From positions 1-64,000 of the forward strand of contig NZ_BORW01000017.1 of the NCBI RefSeq assembly GCF_018333375.1: 64,000 nucleotides of DNA, given 5' to 3'. Positions 36,779 through 44,190 of this stretch are shown here, piece by piece (the first letter of the stretch is position 1; each line of letters opens with the position of its first letter). Both the position numbers and the translations under genes were made by a program. This stretch comes from Paenibacillus cookii. GTDB taxonomy: Bacteria > Bacillota > Bacilli > Paenibacillales > Paenibacillaceae. Under the pieces are notes generated by a model. The model saw only the letters and a program-made list of their open reading frames with translations. It had not been told where the DNA came from and did not search any database.

Positions 36779-37663
36779 ATGACGCTGAAAACGAGGCGGC
36801 TTCTGTTTATGGCCGTATGCCTTGTTCCGGGGTTGGCCATGTTTATGCTGTTCAAACTGTACCCGACGATCCAAGTGTTTTACAAATCTTTTTACCTATG
36901 GACGGGAATCGGGGATAAGCCCAAATTCATCGGCTTCAAAAACTTCGTGGACATGTTCCGCGACGATGCGTTTCTGCTGTCTCTCCGCAACACCGGGTTT
37001 CTGATGGTCATCGTTCCCGTATTCACCCTGCTGATTGCCCTGGTCAACGCCTCGATCTTGACGCGGACAAAGCTGAAGGAGCGCGGGCTTTACCGTACGC
37101 TGTTCTTTTTCCCGAGCATTTTGTCTTTTGTCGTCATCGCGATTCTCTGGTCTTTCATTTACCATCCGACGCTCGGCTTTTTGAATTCGGGACTGGAACT
37201 GACAGGACTCGGGCAATACGCGATGCCGTGGCTCGGCGATTCCCGCACCGTATTGTGGGCGCTGGCCGTAACGATGATCTGGCAGGCCGCCGGATATTAC
37301 ATGGTCATTTACATGGCGGGCATCGACGGCATATCGCCCGATTTGTACGAGGCGGCGAGCATCGACGGCGCAACGCCCATGAAGCAATTCATTCATATCA
37401 CGATTCCGATGCTGTGGGAAATCATCCGGATCACCATCATTTTCAGCATCAACGGCGTTTTGTCGATCAGCTTCGTCATCGTGACGATCATGACGGCGGG
37501 CGGGCCGGACCGGCATTCGGAAGTGGTCATGACTTACTTGTACCAGCAGGCGTTTACGAACTCCAATTTCGGTTACGCGATGGCCATCGGCGTTTTCGTT
37601 TTCGCATTTTCCGTGCTCCTGTCGCTGATCAGCAACAAACTTACGGAAAGGGGTTCCTACTGA
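36779..37663 (+). CDS. Sugar ABC transporter permease (MalF type)
   Basis: The 294-residue permease has six helices and the EAA loop LYEAASIDGATPMKQFIHITIPMLWEIIR. The ATG at 36779 is chosen over a GTG at 36761 because the purine-rich GGAAGGACGTGAGGG lies between them. It is followed after one base by its partner. Confidence 0.9.
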   Translation: MTLKTRRLLFMAVCLVPGLAMFMLFKLYPTIQVFYKSFYLWTGIGDKPKFIGFKNFVDMFRDDAFLLSLRNTGFLMVIVPVFTLLIALVNASILTRTKLKERGLYRTLFFFPSILSFVVIAILWSFIYHPTLGFLNSGLELTGLGQYAMPWLGDSRTVLWALAVTMIWQAAGYYMVIYMAGIDGISPDLYEAASIDGATPMKQFIHITIPMLWEIIRITIIFSINGVLSISFVIVTIMTAGGPDRHSEVVMTYLYQQAFTNSNFGYAMAIGVFVFAFSVLLSLISNKLTERGSY

Positions 37664-37664
37664 T

Positions 37665-38555
37665 ATGGCACAAATTCAGACAAGCGCGGCGTTTCCTTCC
37701 CCAAGGGAACGTCGGCCGGCGAAAGCGGCTGTCATCGTCCGCAACGGGCTCCTCCGGATCTTGCTCATCCTTCAGGCGCTGGCGGTCGCGTATCCGCTGC
37801 TGTGGAACGTGATGGCTTCCTTCAAAACAAACGAAGAAGTGATGGAAAGCCCGTGGACTTTGCCGAAATCGCTGCAGTGGGACAACTACGTCCGGGCTTT
37901 CACGACCGCCAAAATCGGCGATTACATGCTGAATTCGGTGCTGGTTGTCGTCTTGTCCATGATCATGCTGATCCTGATGGCGGTGCCGACCGCTTACGTG
38001 CTCGGGCGGATGCGTTTCCGCGGGCAAAAACTCATTTCGAACCTGTATATGGCGGGGTTGTTCATCGGAGGAGTGTATATCATCGTGCCGCTGTTCATCC
38101 TAATGAACGACCTGCATATGCTCGACAACCGGTTTTGGCTCAGCGCCGTGTATGCGACGGGCACCCTTTCCTTTTCGATTTATTTGCTTACCGGCTTCAT
38201 GAAATCGATCCCGTCCGATTTTGAAGAGGCCGCGATGATCGACGGCTGCGGATATTTTTCCACGTTGTTCCGGATCATTATGCCCATGGTGCGTCCCGGC
38301 ATCATTACGATGGTCGTATTCAGCTTTTTCGACTTTTGGAACGAATACGTGCTTGCCATGACGCTCGTGACGAGCGACGCCAAAAAAACCATTCCGATCG
38401 GCCTCAGCAATCTGATGCAAATCCAGCAGTTTGCCACGGATTGGGGCTCCTTGTTCGCGGGACTCGTCATCGTTCTGGTTCCCACGGTCGTCATTTATAC
38501 GCTGCTGCAGAAGAAGCTGACCGAAGGCCTGATGCTCGGCGGGGTCAAGGGCTGA
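37665..38555 (+). CDS. Sugar ABC transporter permease (MalG type)
   Basis: The 296-residue permease has six helices and the EAA loop FEEAAMIDGCGYFSTLFRIIMPMVRPG. It starts one base after the MalF-type stop, so the pair is translationally coupled. Again no ATPase gene is present. Confidence 0.9.
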   Translation: MAQIQTSAAFPSPRERRPAKAAVIVRNGLLRILLILQALAVAYPLLWNVMASFKTNEEVMESPWTLPKSLQWDNYVRAFTTAKIGDYMLNSVLVVVLSMIMLILMAVPTAYVLGRMRFRGQKLISNLYMAGLFIGGVYIIVPLFILMNDLHMLDNRFWLSAVYATGTLSFSIYLLTGFMKSIPSDFEEAAMIDGCGYFSTLFRIIMPMVRPGIITMVVFSFFDFWNEYVLAMTLVTSDAKKTIPIGLSNLMQIQQFATDWGSLFAGLVIVLVPTVVIYTLLQKKLTEGLMLGGVKG

Positions 38556-38603
38556 TTTTTGCGGAAAAATTGTCAAAATAGTTCTCCCAATTGCCCTCAT
38601 TCT

Positions 38604-38618
38604 GGCTTATAATAAGCC
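38604..38618. promoter_or_regulatory. Palindrome with embedded TATAAT before the GH35 gene
   Basis: GGCTTATAATAAGCC is a perfect 15-bp palindrome that contains a -10-like TATAAT. It lies 60 bp before the beta-galactosidase start and could be an operator overlapping an internal promoter. The matching -35 box is weak. Confidence 0.4.
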
Positions 38619-38678
38619 GGATAGGGCTATTGGCAGGAAAGGCCAAAAAAAGGCACCGAGAGGGAGAGATCGAACGTA

Positions 38679-40436
38679 ATGGCAGAATTCAAGGTTCAAG
38701 GAAACGATTTTGTTTATGAAGGGGAACCCCTTCGCATTTTTTCCGGTTCCATCCATTATTTCCGCGTGGTACCTGAATATTGGCGCGACCGGCTGCTGAA
38801 GCTGAAAGCCTGCGGTTTTAACACGGTCGAAACGTACGTGGCGTGGAACATCCACGAACCGGAAGAAGGAAAGTTCGTGTTTGACGGATTGGCGGACATC
38901 GAAGCGTTCGTCCGGTTAGCCGGCGAATTGGGGCTTCATGTCATCGTGCGTCCAAGCCCGTACATATGCGCCGAATGGGAATTCGGCGGACTTCCTGCCT
39001 GGCTGCTGGCCGATTCCTCGATGCGGCTTCGCTGCTTCGACCGTGCGTTCCTGGACAAGGTCGACCGTTATTTCGACGAGCTGCTGCCAAGATTGAAACC
39101 GCTTCAATGCACGAACGGCGGCCCGATCATCGCCATGCAGATCGAAAACGAATACGGCAGCTACGGCAATGACAAGCAATATTTGAATTACTTGAAAGAA
39201 GGCATGATCAGCCGCGGCATCGACGTGCTGCTGTTCACCTCCGACGGCCCGGAAAACCATATGCTTCAAGGCGGCATGGTGGAAGGCGTGCTGGAGACGG
39301 TCAACTTCGGTTCCAGAGCAAAGGAGGCGTTCGCGAAGCTGCGCGAATACCAGCCGGAAGGCCCGCTGATGTGCATGGAGTTTTGGAACGGCTGGTTCGA
39401 CCATTGGACGGAGGAGCATCACACCCGCCCGGCCGAAGACGTGGCGAAAGCGCTCGAAGAGATGCTGGAGGAAGGCGCATCGGTGAACTTTTACATGTTC
39501 CATGGCGGCACCAATTTCGGGTTTTACAACGGGGCCAACCACGGACAGCAGTTCGAGCCGACGGTCACGAGCTACGATTACGATACGCTGCTGAGCGAGT
39601 GGGGGGATCCGACGCCGAAGTTTTATGCCGTACGCGAGGTGCTTTCCCGTTACACGGACCTGCCGGAGCTGGAATTGCCTGAGCCGATCCGCAAAAAGGC
39701 GTACGGCACCGTGCAGATGACGGAACAGGCCGGACTGTTCGGCCAGCTGGATCAGTTGTCGCAGCCGATCCGCAGGGCGTGTCCGGAGCCGATGGAGAAG
39801 GTAGGCCAAAATTACGGCTTTATCCTTTATTCCACGCGGATCAGCGGTCCGCGGCACGGCTTTGAGCTGGTGCTGCAGGACGTGCGCGACCGGGCGCTCA
39901 TTTTTGCGAACGGCGAGTACGTCGGCACGGTGGAACGCTGGAATCCGGCAGGCATCCCGCTCGAAATCCCGGCCGAAGGACTGCAGCTTGACGTGCTCGT
40001 GGAAAACATGGGCCGCGTCAACTACGGCCCGCTGATGAGGGATCCGAAGGGCATCACGGAAGGCATCCGCCTCGGCAACCAGTTCCTGTACGACTGGACG
40101 ATCCGTCCGCTGCCGCTTAGCGACTTGTCAGCGTTGTCTTTTGCGCCGCTGAAGGAAGAAGGAGCTTCCGTTAAGGGCGGAGCGCCGGCCTTTTACAAGG
40201 GAACGTTCGAGGTCGACGACAAGGCGGATACCTTTATCCGTTTGGACGGATGGACGAAAGGCGTCGTCTATATTAACGGCTTCAATCTCGGACGATACTG
40301 GGAAGCGGGACCGCAGAAAGCATTGTACATTCCGGCGCCGCTGCTGAAGACCGGCAGCAACGAGCTTGTCGTCTTCGAGCTTCACGGAACAAGCAATCCG
40401 GAAGTCAGCTTGGTGGACGTGCCGGATCTCGGATAG
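38679..40436 (+). CDS. Beta-galactosidase, glycoside hydrolase family 35
   Basis: The 585-residue enzyme has the GH35 barrel (GSIHYFRVVPEYWRDRLLKLKACGFNTVETYVAWN), the acid/base Glu158 in QIENEYGSYG, the nucleophile Glu234 in MEFWNGWFDHW, and two C-terminal jelly-roll domains ending in YINGFNLGRYW. It hydrolyses terminal beta-galactosides, by family a retaining mechanism. There is no signal peptide, so it acts on imported sugars. It follows the permeases by 123 bp and ends at a strong hairpin. The functional grouping is kinase/regulator, importer, enzyme. Confidence 0.93.
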   Translation: MAEFKVQGNDFVYEGEPLRIFSGSIHYFRVVPEYWRDRLLKLKACGFNTVETYVAWNIHEPEEGKFVFDGLADIEAFVRLAGELGLHVIVRPSPYICAEWEFGGLPAWLLADSSMRLRCFDRAFLDKVDRYFDELLPRLKPLQCTNGGPIIAMQIENEYGSYGNDKQYLNYLKEGMISRGIDVLLFTSDGPENHMLQGGMVEGVLETVNFGSRAKEAFAKLREYQPEGPLMCMEFWNGWFDHWTEEHHTRPAEDVAKALEEMLEEGASVNFYMFHGGTNFGFYNGANHGQQFEPTVTSYDYDTLLSEWGDPTPKFYAVREVLSRYTDLPELELPEPIRKKAYGTVQMTEQAGLFGQLDQLSQPIRRACPEPMEKVGQNYGFILYSTRISGPRHGFELVLQDVRDRALIFANGEYVGTVERWNPAGIPLEIPAEGLQLDVLVENMGRVNYGPLMRDPKGITEGIRLGNQFLYDWTIRPLPLSDLSALSFAPLKEEGASVKGGAPAFYKGTFEVDDKADTFIRLDGWTKGVVYINGFNLGRYWEAGPQKALYIPAPLLKTGSNELVVFELHGTSNPEVSLVDVPDLG

Positions 40437-40438
40437 TA

Positions 40439-40477
40439 AACAGGGACTGTCCCGATCCTGGGGCAGTCCCTGTTTTA
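40439..40477 (+). terminator. Terminator after the beta-galactosidase
   Basis: AACAGGGACTG / CAGTCCCTGTT with a 14-base loop, then TTTT. Confidence 0.85.
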
Positions 40478-40585
40478 TAATATCAGAAAGTATTAACTAC
40501 AGAGCGATTGCATCCTGATATTGCAAGAAAAACTTCAACTAAACGCGGTCTGTCTACTGAGAAAGTACATCGATAGACGTTTTTC

Positions 40586-41479
40586 TTATTCTTCCTCTCC
40601 GTCCGCGTACCACGGATTCAAATGCACCATGACGTCCCCGACGTGTTTCATCCGCTTCATGATGCTTTGCTTCACCTCGCGGCTCACGTCATGTCCTTCC
40701 TTCACGGTCAATTGATTCGGGACGCTGACCTTCACGTCCACGATAATCGCATTGCCGAGCTCCCGGGCGCGGATGCTGTCCACCCGTTTGACGTTCGGAA
40801 CCGAATAAATGATCGAGGTCAGCTGTTCCAGCTGCTCGTTCGTGACGTTTTTGTCCATCAAAATGTCGATGGCTTCGCGTCCCATTTTATAGCCGAGCCG
40901 GATGACGAGATAAGAGACGATAATGCCCGCGGCGGAGTCGCCGTATTCCGTATACGCGATATGGTATTTGTCGCCGATCAGCGCAATGCCGATCCCGATC
41001 ACGGCCGCTGCCGAAGCGTAGACGTCGGCAATATGGTCATAGGCGGTCGCGATCAGGCTGCGGCTGTTTTCCGCTTTTCCGATCCGGATGCAGTACATGT
41101 ACAGTGCCTGCTTCCACGCCAAGGAAACAAAAGCGGCCACAAGCGATATCCAGCTGGCTGCGGCGGGGGGCGAAAAAAAGGATTCGACGGACTTGTAAAC
41201 CATCAGCAGCGCCGCCATGATCAAAATGATGGACACCAGTCCGGAAGCGATCGCTTCGGCTTTGCCGTGGCCATAAGGATGGTCTTCATCGGCCGGTTTC
41301 CTGGCGACGAGGGCGGAAGTCAAGGCGGCAACGGTTGCCACGACGTCCCCGGCGTTGTGAATCCCGTCCGCGACGAGAACTTTACTATTAAATACAAGAC
41401 CCGTGACGATTTTGAGCGCCGTCAGCACCACGTTACTGATCAAGCTGATCCAAACGGCAACAATGGTTTTATTGGCCAC
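40586..41479 (-). CDS. Cation diffusion facilitator (zinc/manganese efflux)
   Basis: The 297-residue CDF protein has about six membrane helices with the two HxxxD/DxxxD metal-site motifs (ADGIHNAGD near residue 40, AYDHIADVYAS near 145). A cytosolic ferredoxin-like C-terminal domain (VKRVDSIRARELGNAIIVDVKVSVP) completes it. The family expels Zn, Mn, Fe or Co by proton antiport. The sequence resembles Bacillus YdfM/MneP-type proteins, so manganese is possible. RBS AAGGAGTAGAG precedes the ATG. It is a single gene. Confidence 0.9.
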   Translation of the reverse strand: MANKTIVAVWISLISNVVLTALKIVTGLVFNSKVLVADGIHNAGDVVATVAALTSALVARKPADEDHPYGHGKAEAIASGLVSIILIMAALLMVYKSVESFFSPPAAASWISLVAAFVSLAWKQALYMYCIRIGKAENSRSLIATAYDHIADVYASAAAVIGIGIALIGDKYHIAYTEYGDSAAGIIVSYLVIRLGYKMGREAIDILMDKNVTNEQLEQLTSIIYSVPNVKRVDSIRARELGNAIIVDVKVSVPNQLTVKEGHDVSREVKQSIMKRMKHVGDVMVHLNPWYADGEEE

Positions 41480-41630
41480 CTGCTCTACTCCTTAAGGCAA
41501 ATTAAAAATCGTTCGACCTCTTACAATATGTACCATTCATAGCGGAGAGCTTCAAGTTAAAAGTATTCTGCATATGAATAAATGTTATTCATTCCGGAAG
41601 GAACGGGCTGCCTTTTTTTGGCTTGAACAG

Positions 41631-41699
41631 GAAAAAACTCTCCCGACGCGCACATTTCCCGCATAGGGGGATGTGCTTTTGCGCTTGGAGAGCTTTTTG
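41631..41699 (-). terminator. Long branched terminator after the YdjM-like gene
   Basis: On the minus strand AAAAAGCTCTCC pairs with GGGAGAGTTTTTT. Inside lies a second hairpin, GCACATCCCCC / GGGAAATGTGC, with a GCGC clamp. It starts 45 bp after the stop at 41744. Confidence 0.65.
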
Positions 41700-41743
41700 G
41701 ATCATTTTTGAATGGGGACGCTTGTGCTACTGGCGATGTTTGT

Positions 41744-42391
41744 TTACGCAATCGGAATTTTGAACGATTTTTTGATGATGGGGTACAGCCACTTCACGCC
41801 GCTTGGCGTCAGCGAATCGGCGACCAGATGCGACAGGTATCCGGCGGTGGCCACCAGCATGATGCCCTCCACCTGAAGCTGCTTCTCTAAGCCCGAACCT
41901 ATGTATGCCCATAGTCCCAGCGCCCAGACCGTGTGCGTTAATCCCCGGTGCTTCAGCCAAGGGGCGACCGCCACGAACAACCCGAATCCGAGAAGCCACG
42001 TCATCTGATGGGACAGGCCGATATACGCAAGCGCGCAGCCGATCACGCTGACAAGGATGTTGCGCATGAGTCCGTCTTTAATAATCAGTCCGAGCAAAAA
42101 CAAGCTAAGCGCCGCGAGCGAATATTCCACGACAAACAGATGTTTCGCGAAATAAAGCCAGATAAGCATGACGATCAGAAGCAGGCCTGACCAGTACAGC
42201 ATCTCCCGCAGCCACTTGGAAAACTGCCCGATCTTTGAACTGAGCATGCTGGGCCCGTCCAGATCGGGGCTGAGCGCCGACAAGGCGGAAACCGCGATAT
42301 AAAGCGCGGCATGCTGCAGCGTAAATGGATAGTGTGCAGCCGCAGCCGCTCCGATGGCGACGCCGATCGCCATATGCGTTGAACCTTTCAT
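41744..42391 (-). CDS. Metal-dependent hydrolase-like membrane protein (YdjM/DUF457 family)
   Basis: The 215-residue protein has about five membrane helices and the family's conserved pattern MKGSTHMAIG, SALSPDLDGPSMLSSK, LKHRGLTHTVWAL and LSHLVADSLTPSGVKWLYP. The His/Asp clusters probably bind metal. E. coli YdjM is an SOS-regulated inner-membrane protein of this family. The ATG at 42391 follows GAGGAGGC. A LexA-like box overlaps the transcription start, in line with that parallel. Enzymatic activity is unproven in the family. Confidence 0.88.
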   Translation of the reverse strand: MKGSTHMAIGVAIGAAAAAHYPFTLQHAALYIAVSALSALSPDLDGPSMLSSKIGQFSKWLREMLYWSGLLLIVMLIWLYFAKHLFVVEYSLAALSLFLLGLIIKDGLMRNILVSVIGCALAYIGLSHQMTWLLGFGLFVAVAPWLKHRGLTHTVWALGLWAYIGSGLEKQLQVEGIMLVATAGYLSHLVADSLTPSGVKWLYPIIKKSFKIPIA

Positions 42392-42423
42392 GATGCCTCC
42401 TCTGACTGACCACGTGGATATAG

Positions 42424-42474
42424 GCAAACATATGTTTGCTATCCTATTATACATGCCGGGAGCGAGGCGCGCAA
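42424..42474 (-). promoter_or_regulatory. Promoter with LexA-like box for the YdjM-like gene
   Basis: Minus strand: TTGCGC (42469-42474), 17 bp, TATAAT (42446-42451). Just downstream lies the perfect palindrome GCAAACATATGTTTGC (42424-42439). Its core CAAACATATGTTTG differs from the Gram-positive LexA consensus CGAACRNRYGTTYG by one base. Confidence 0.6.
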
Positions 42475-42608
42475 AGGTTCTTTTGATAAAAAAGGAAGTC
42501 TTATAGAACAGCTAGTTGTGGATCAATATGTATGTATTCTGTATCCAAGCCTAACCAATGCCAATGTATCCGCTTTAAATTTGTTGCAGGCCGTGCATTG
42601 CGGAGGTT

Positions 42609-42854
42609 TCATTCTTTCGAATCGGCGGGTTCCGTTCCGGCCGAATCCTTGGGCGACGCCCCCCTTCCCAAAAGGTAATCAATTGAAACCTGAAACAGAT
42701 CAGCCAGCCGGTCCAACGTTTCATAGTCCGGCTTTCTCCGGTTTTTCTCATAATGAGACAGCGCCGCTCTGCTGATGCCGATCGAGGCAGATAACTGCTC
42801 TTGAGTCCAACCTTTCTGCTCCCGCAACTCTGCGATCCGGTGACCGTTTTTCAT
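42609..42854 (-). CDS. XRE family transcriptional regulator (short)
   Basis: This 81-residue protein is nearly all HTH_3 domain: GHRIAELREQKGWTQEQLSASIGISRAALSHYEKNRRKPDYETLDRLADLFQVSIDYLLG. An acidic 15-residue tail follows. It belongs to the SinR/Cro-C1 type. The ATG at 42854 is chosen because GGAGGGTGGG lies before it. It sits directly downstream of the lasso kinase, and a dyad ATACA-N4-TGTAT lies in its own upstream region (42908-42921). The half-sites look like those at the lasso and capsule promoters, so it is a candidate local regulator; this is inference. Confidence 0.85.
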   Translation of the reverse strand: MKNGHRIAELREQKGWTQEQLSASIGISRAALSHYEKNRRKPDYETLDRLADLFQVSIDYLLGRGASPKDSAGTEPADSKE

Positions 42855-42873
42855 TCGTTCCCACCCTCCGTAC

Positions 42874-43005
42874 ATGATTCCAAGGCAATCAACTCATGCT
42901 TGGTGTGATACAAAACTGTATTTTGAAAATAACGATGCCATCAATGAGCCATTCCCAATTGAAGACGAAGAACCTGACAATCCAGACAATGGCTATCAAG
43001 TTTGA
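42874..43005 (+). other. Short acidic open frame between the XRE and kinase genes
   Basis: A 43-codon plus-strand frame ends in a very acidic stretch (EPFPIEDEEPDNPDNGYQV). It has no ribosome binding site and overlaps the control region of the minus-strand XRE gene. It may be a remnant of a gene lost beside the lasso locus, or chance. Confidence 0.2.
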
Positions 43006-43026
43006 GCAGTAAACAAAGTCTTCCGG

Positions 43027-43956
43027 TTAGCCTTTGATCGTATCAAGGATCATGCTTGTCAGTTGATGTACCGTTTGCCCGTGCAATGGGCGTCGAAGCT
43101 GATAAAAGTCTGTCACGCCTGCCAGGCGTGCCGTCGTTTCAAAGTGCCATGACGTTAAACCGCTGTTTGGAAGGAAAAAGTTCCGATATGTATGGCGATG
43201 CAGAAGCGGCAAGCGCTCAAGCTTTCCAACCGGCCGGATCTCGGCGTGGCTGCATTCAGTCTTCATCAATTCGAAAATACCTGCTAGTGGAAATGCGCTT
43301 GCTGAAAAGCGGGAATCTACCGGAATGGCGAATTTCGTTTCGCGCTCGAACAATGGGCGATACCTGTCCGAACGCATGCCGAAAGCATCAAGACTCTCCT
43401 GCCAAAGCTTCTGTTGCGGGTAGGAGGGGGTGACGTATGGAATGTTTCGATGATCCAGTGTAACCGCGATAACATCATCGGTCAATAAATGAAACCCTCT
43501 ATGCAGAAAAGCGGAAGCCAACGTCGATTTGCCGTGACCGGAATGACCGACGAAAGCATAAGCTTTATTATCGATGACAATGGCACTGCCATGTAAGGGA
43601 AGGACCCTTCTTTGCAGAAGAACGGCTCCCATGCATGTACCCAGAACGTATAATCTGATTTTATCTTCATCCGCATTTTGTTCGGGGGAAATGGTGATGG
43701 ACGTTCCTCCATCTACGGCAAATATGGCCACATCAGGGACCCAAAACATGATCCGATCTTCGGTAACCGATACTTTTTTTGGTAGCTCAGAAAGTCTAAT
43801 GCGGTTGTTTGATAAATCGGCATAACGAATAAATATGTCAGCGGTACAAGTAGCGGACCCTAATTTTTTTAATTCGGGCAAGGGAATATCACTCTGAATA
43901 GAGTACCCGAATGCGGTATATATGTCGTGCTTTGCCGTTATCAACAATGCGCTCAC
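43027..43956 (-). CDS. padeK: HPr-kinase-like lasso peptide kinase
   Basis: The protein resembles the C-terminal half of HPr kinase/phosphorylase. A P-loop GHSGHGKS lies at 137-144, and the LLTDDV segment (158-163) fits the catalytic/Mg region. The family's LPLHGSAIVIDNKAYAFVG lead-in is also present. In the paeninodin system PadeK phosphorylates the side chain of the precursor's C-terminal serine. The precursor encoded 93 bp upstream ends in Ser, which supports the same job. The start may be the GTG at 43956 or the TTG at 43947, which has the better spaced GGAGTGAG. A GGGTAA/TTACCC hairpin lies between precursor and kinase. The gene is complete at its 3' end. Confidence 0.85.
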   Translation of the reverse strand: MSALLITAKHDIYTAFGYSIQSDIPLPELKKLGSATCTADIFIRYADLSNNRIRLSELPKKVSVTEDRIMFWVPDVAIFAVDGGTSITISPEQNADEDKIRLYVLGTCMGAVLLQRRVLPLHGSAIVIDNKAYAFVGHSGHGKSTLASAFLHRGFHLLTDDVIAVTLDHRNIPYVTPSYPQQKLWQESLDAFGMRSDRYRPLFERETKFAIPVDSRFSASAFPLAGIFELMKTECSHAEIRPVGKLERLPLLHRHTYRNFFLPNSGLTSWHFETTARLAGVTDFYQLRRPLHGQTVHQLTSMILDTIKG

Positions 43957-44048
43957 TCCATCGTCTAGAATGATGAGAGGGGGTAACCCTTTACCCGTTA
44001 AGGCGCTATGAGTTTCCCCCTTTAATTTAAGAACGTTTGCTTTATGTA

Positions 44049-44174
44049 CTAGCTATGATGTACAGTTTCGTCTGGATCTGGTTGTACTCCGTCCGGGAGT
44101 GCTTCGCCGGGACCTGCCATCGTCATGTTCACATCAAGGATTTCTAAAGCGGGTGCTTGCCATTCTTTCTTCAT
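44049..44174 (-). CDS. padeA: Paeninodin-like lasso peptide precursor
   Basis: A 41-codon gene with a perfect AAAGGAGGTGAT before its ATG, 16 bp after the cyclase stop. The leader (19 residues) has the RRE-recognition pattern as W5-x-x-P8-x-L10 (normally Tyr at the first position) and the conserved Thr18 at the penultimate leader position. The core begins AGPGEALPD, so the amine of Ala1 would close on Asp9 to give a 9-residue ring. The tail runs on through GVQPDPDE and ends THUS as TVHHS with a C-terminal Ser. Paeninodin from Paenibacillus dendritiformis shares the AGPG start, Pro8-Asp9 and the QPDPDE tail. It is too short for most gene finders. Confidence 0.92.
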   Translation of the reverse strand: MKKEWQAPALEILDVNMTMAGPGEALPDGVQPDPDETVHHS

Positions 44175-44190
44175 GGTTTATCACCTCCTT

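Noticed and set aside
42874..43005. Acidic short frame considered as the missing RRE (B1) protein
   Set aside because: It lacks PqqD-like residues, is on the opposite strand and has no ribosome binding site.
44049..44174. Ring closure at Glu5 of the lasso core
   Set aside because: Lasso rings need seven to nine residues; Asp9 fits and aligns with paeninodin, while Glu5 would be too small.
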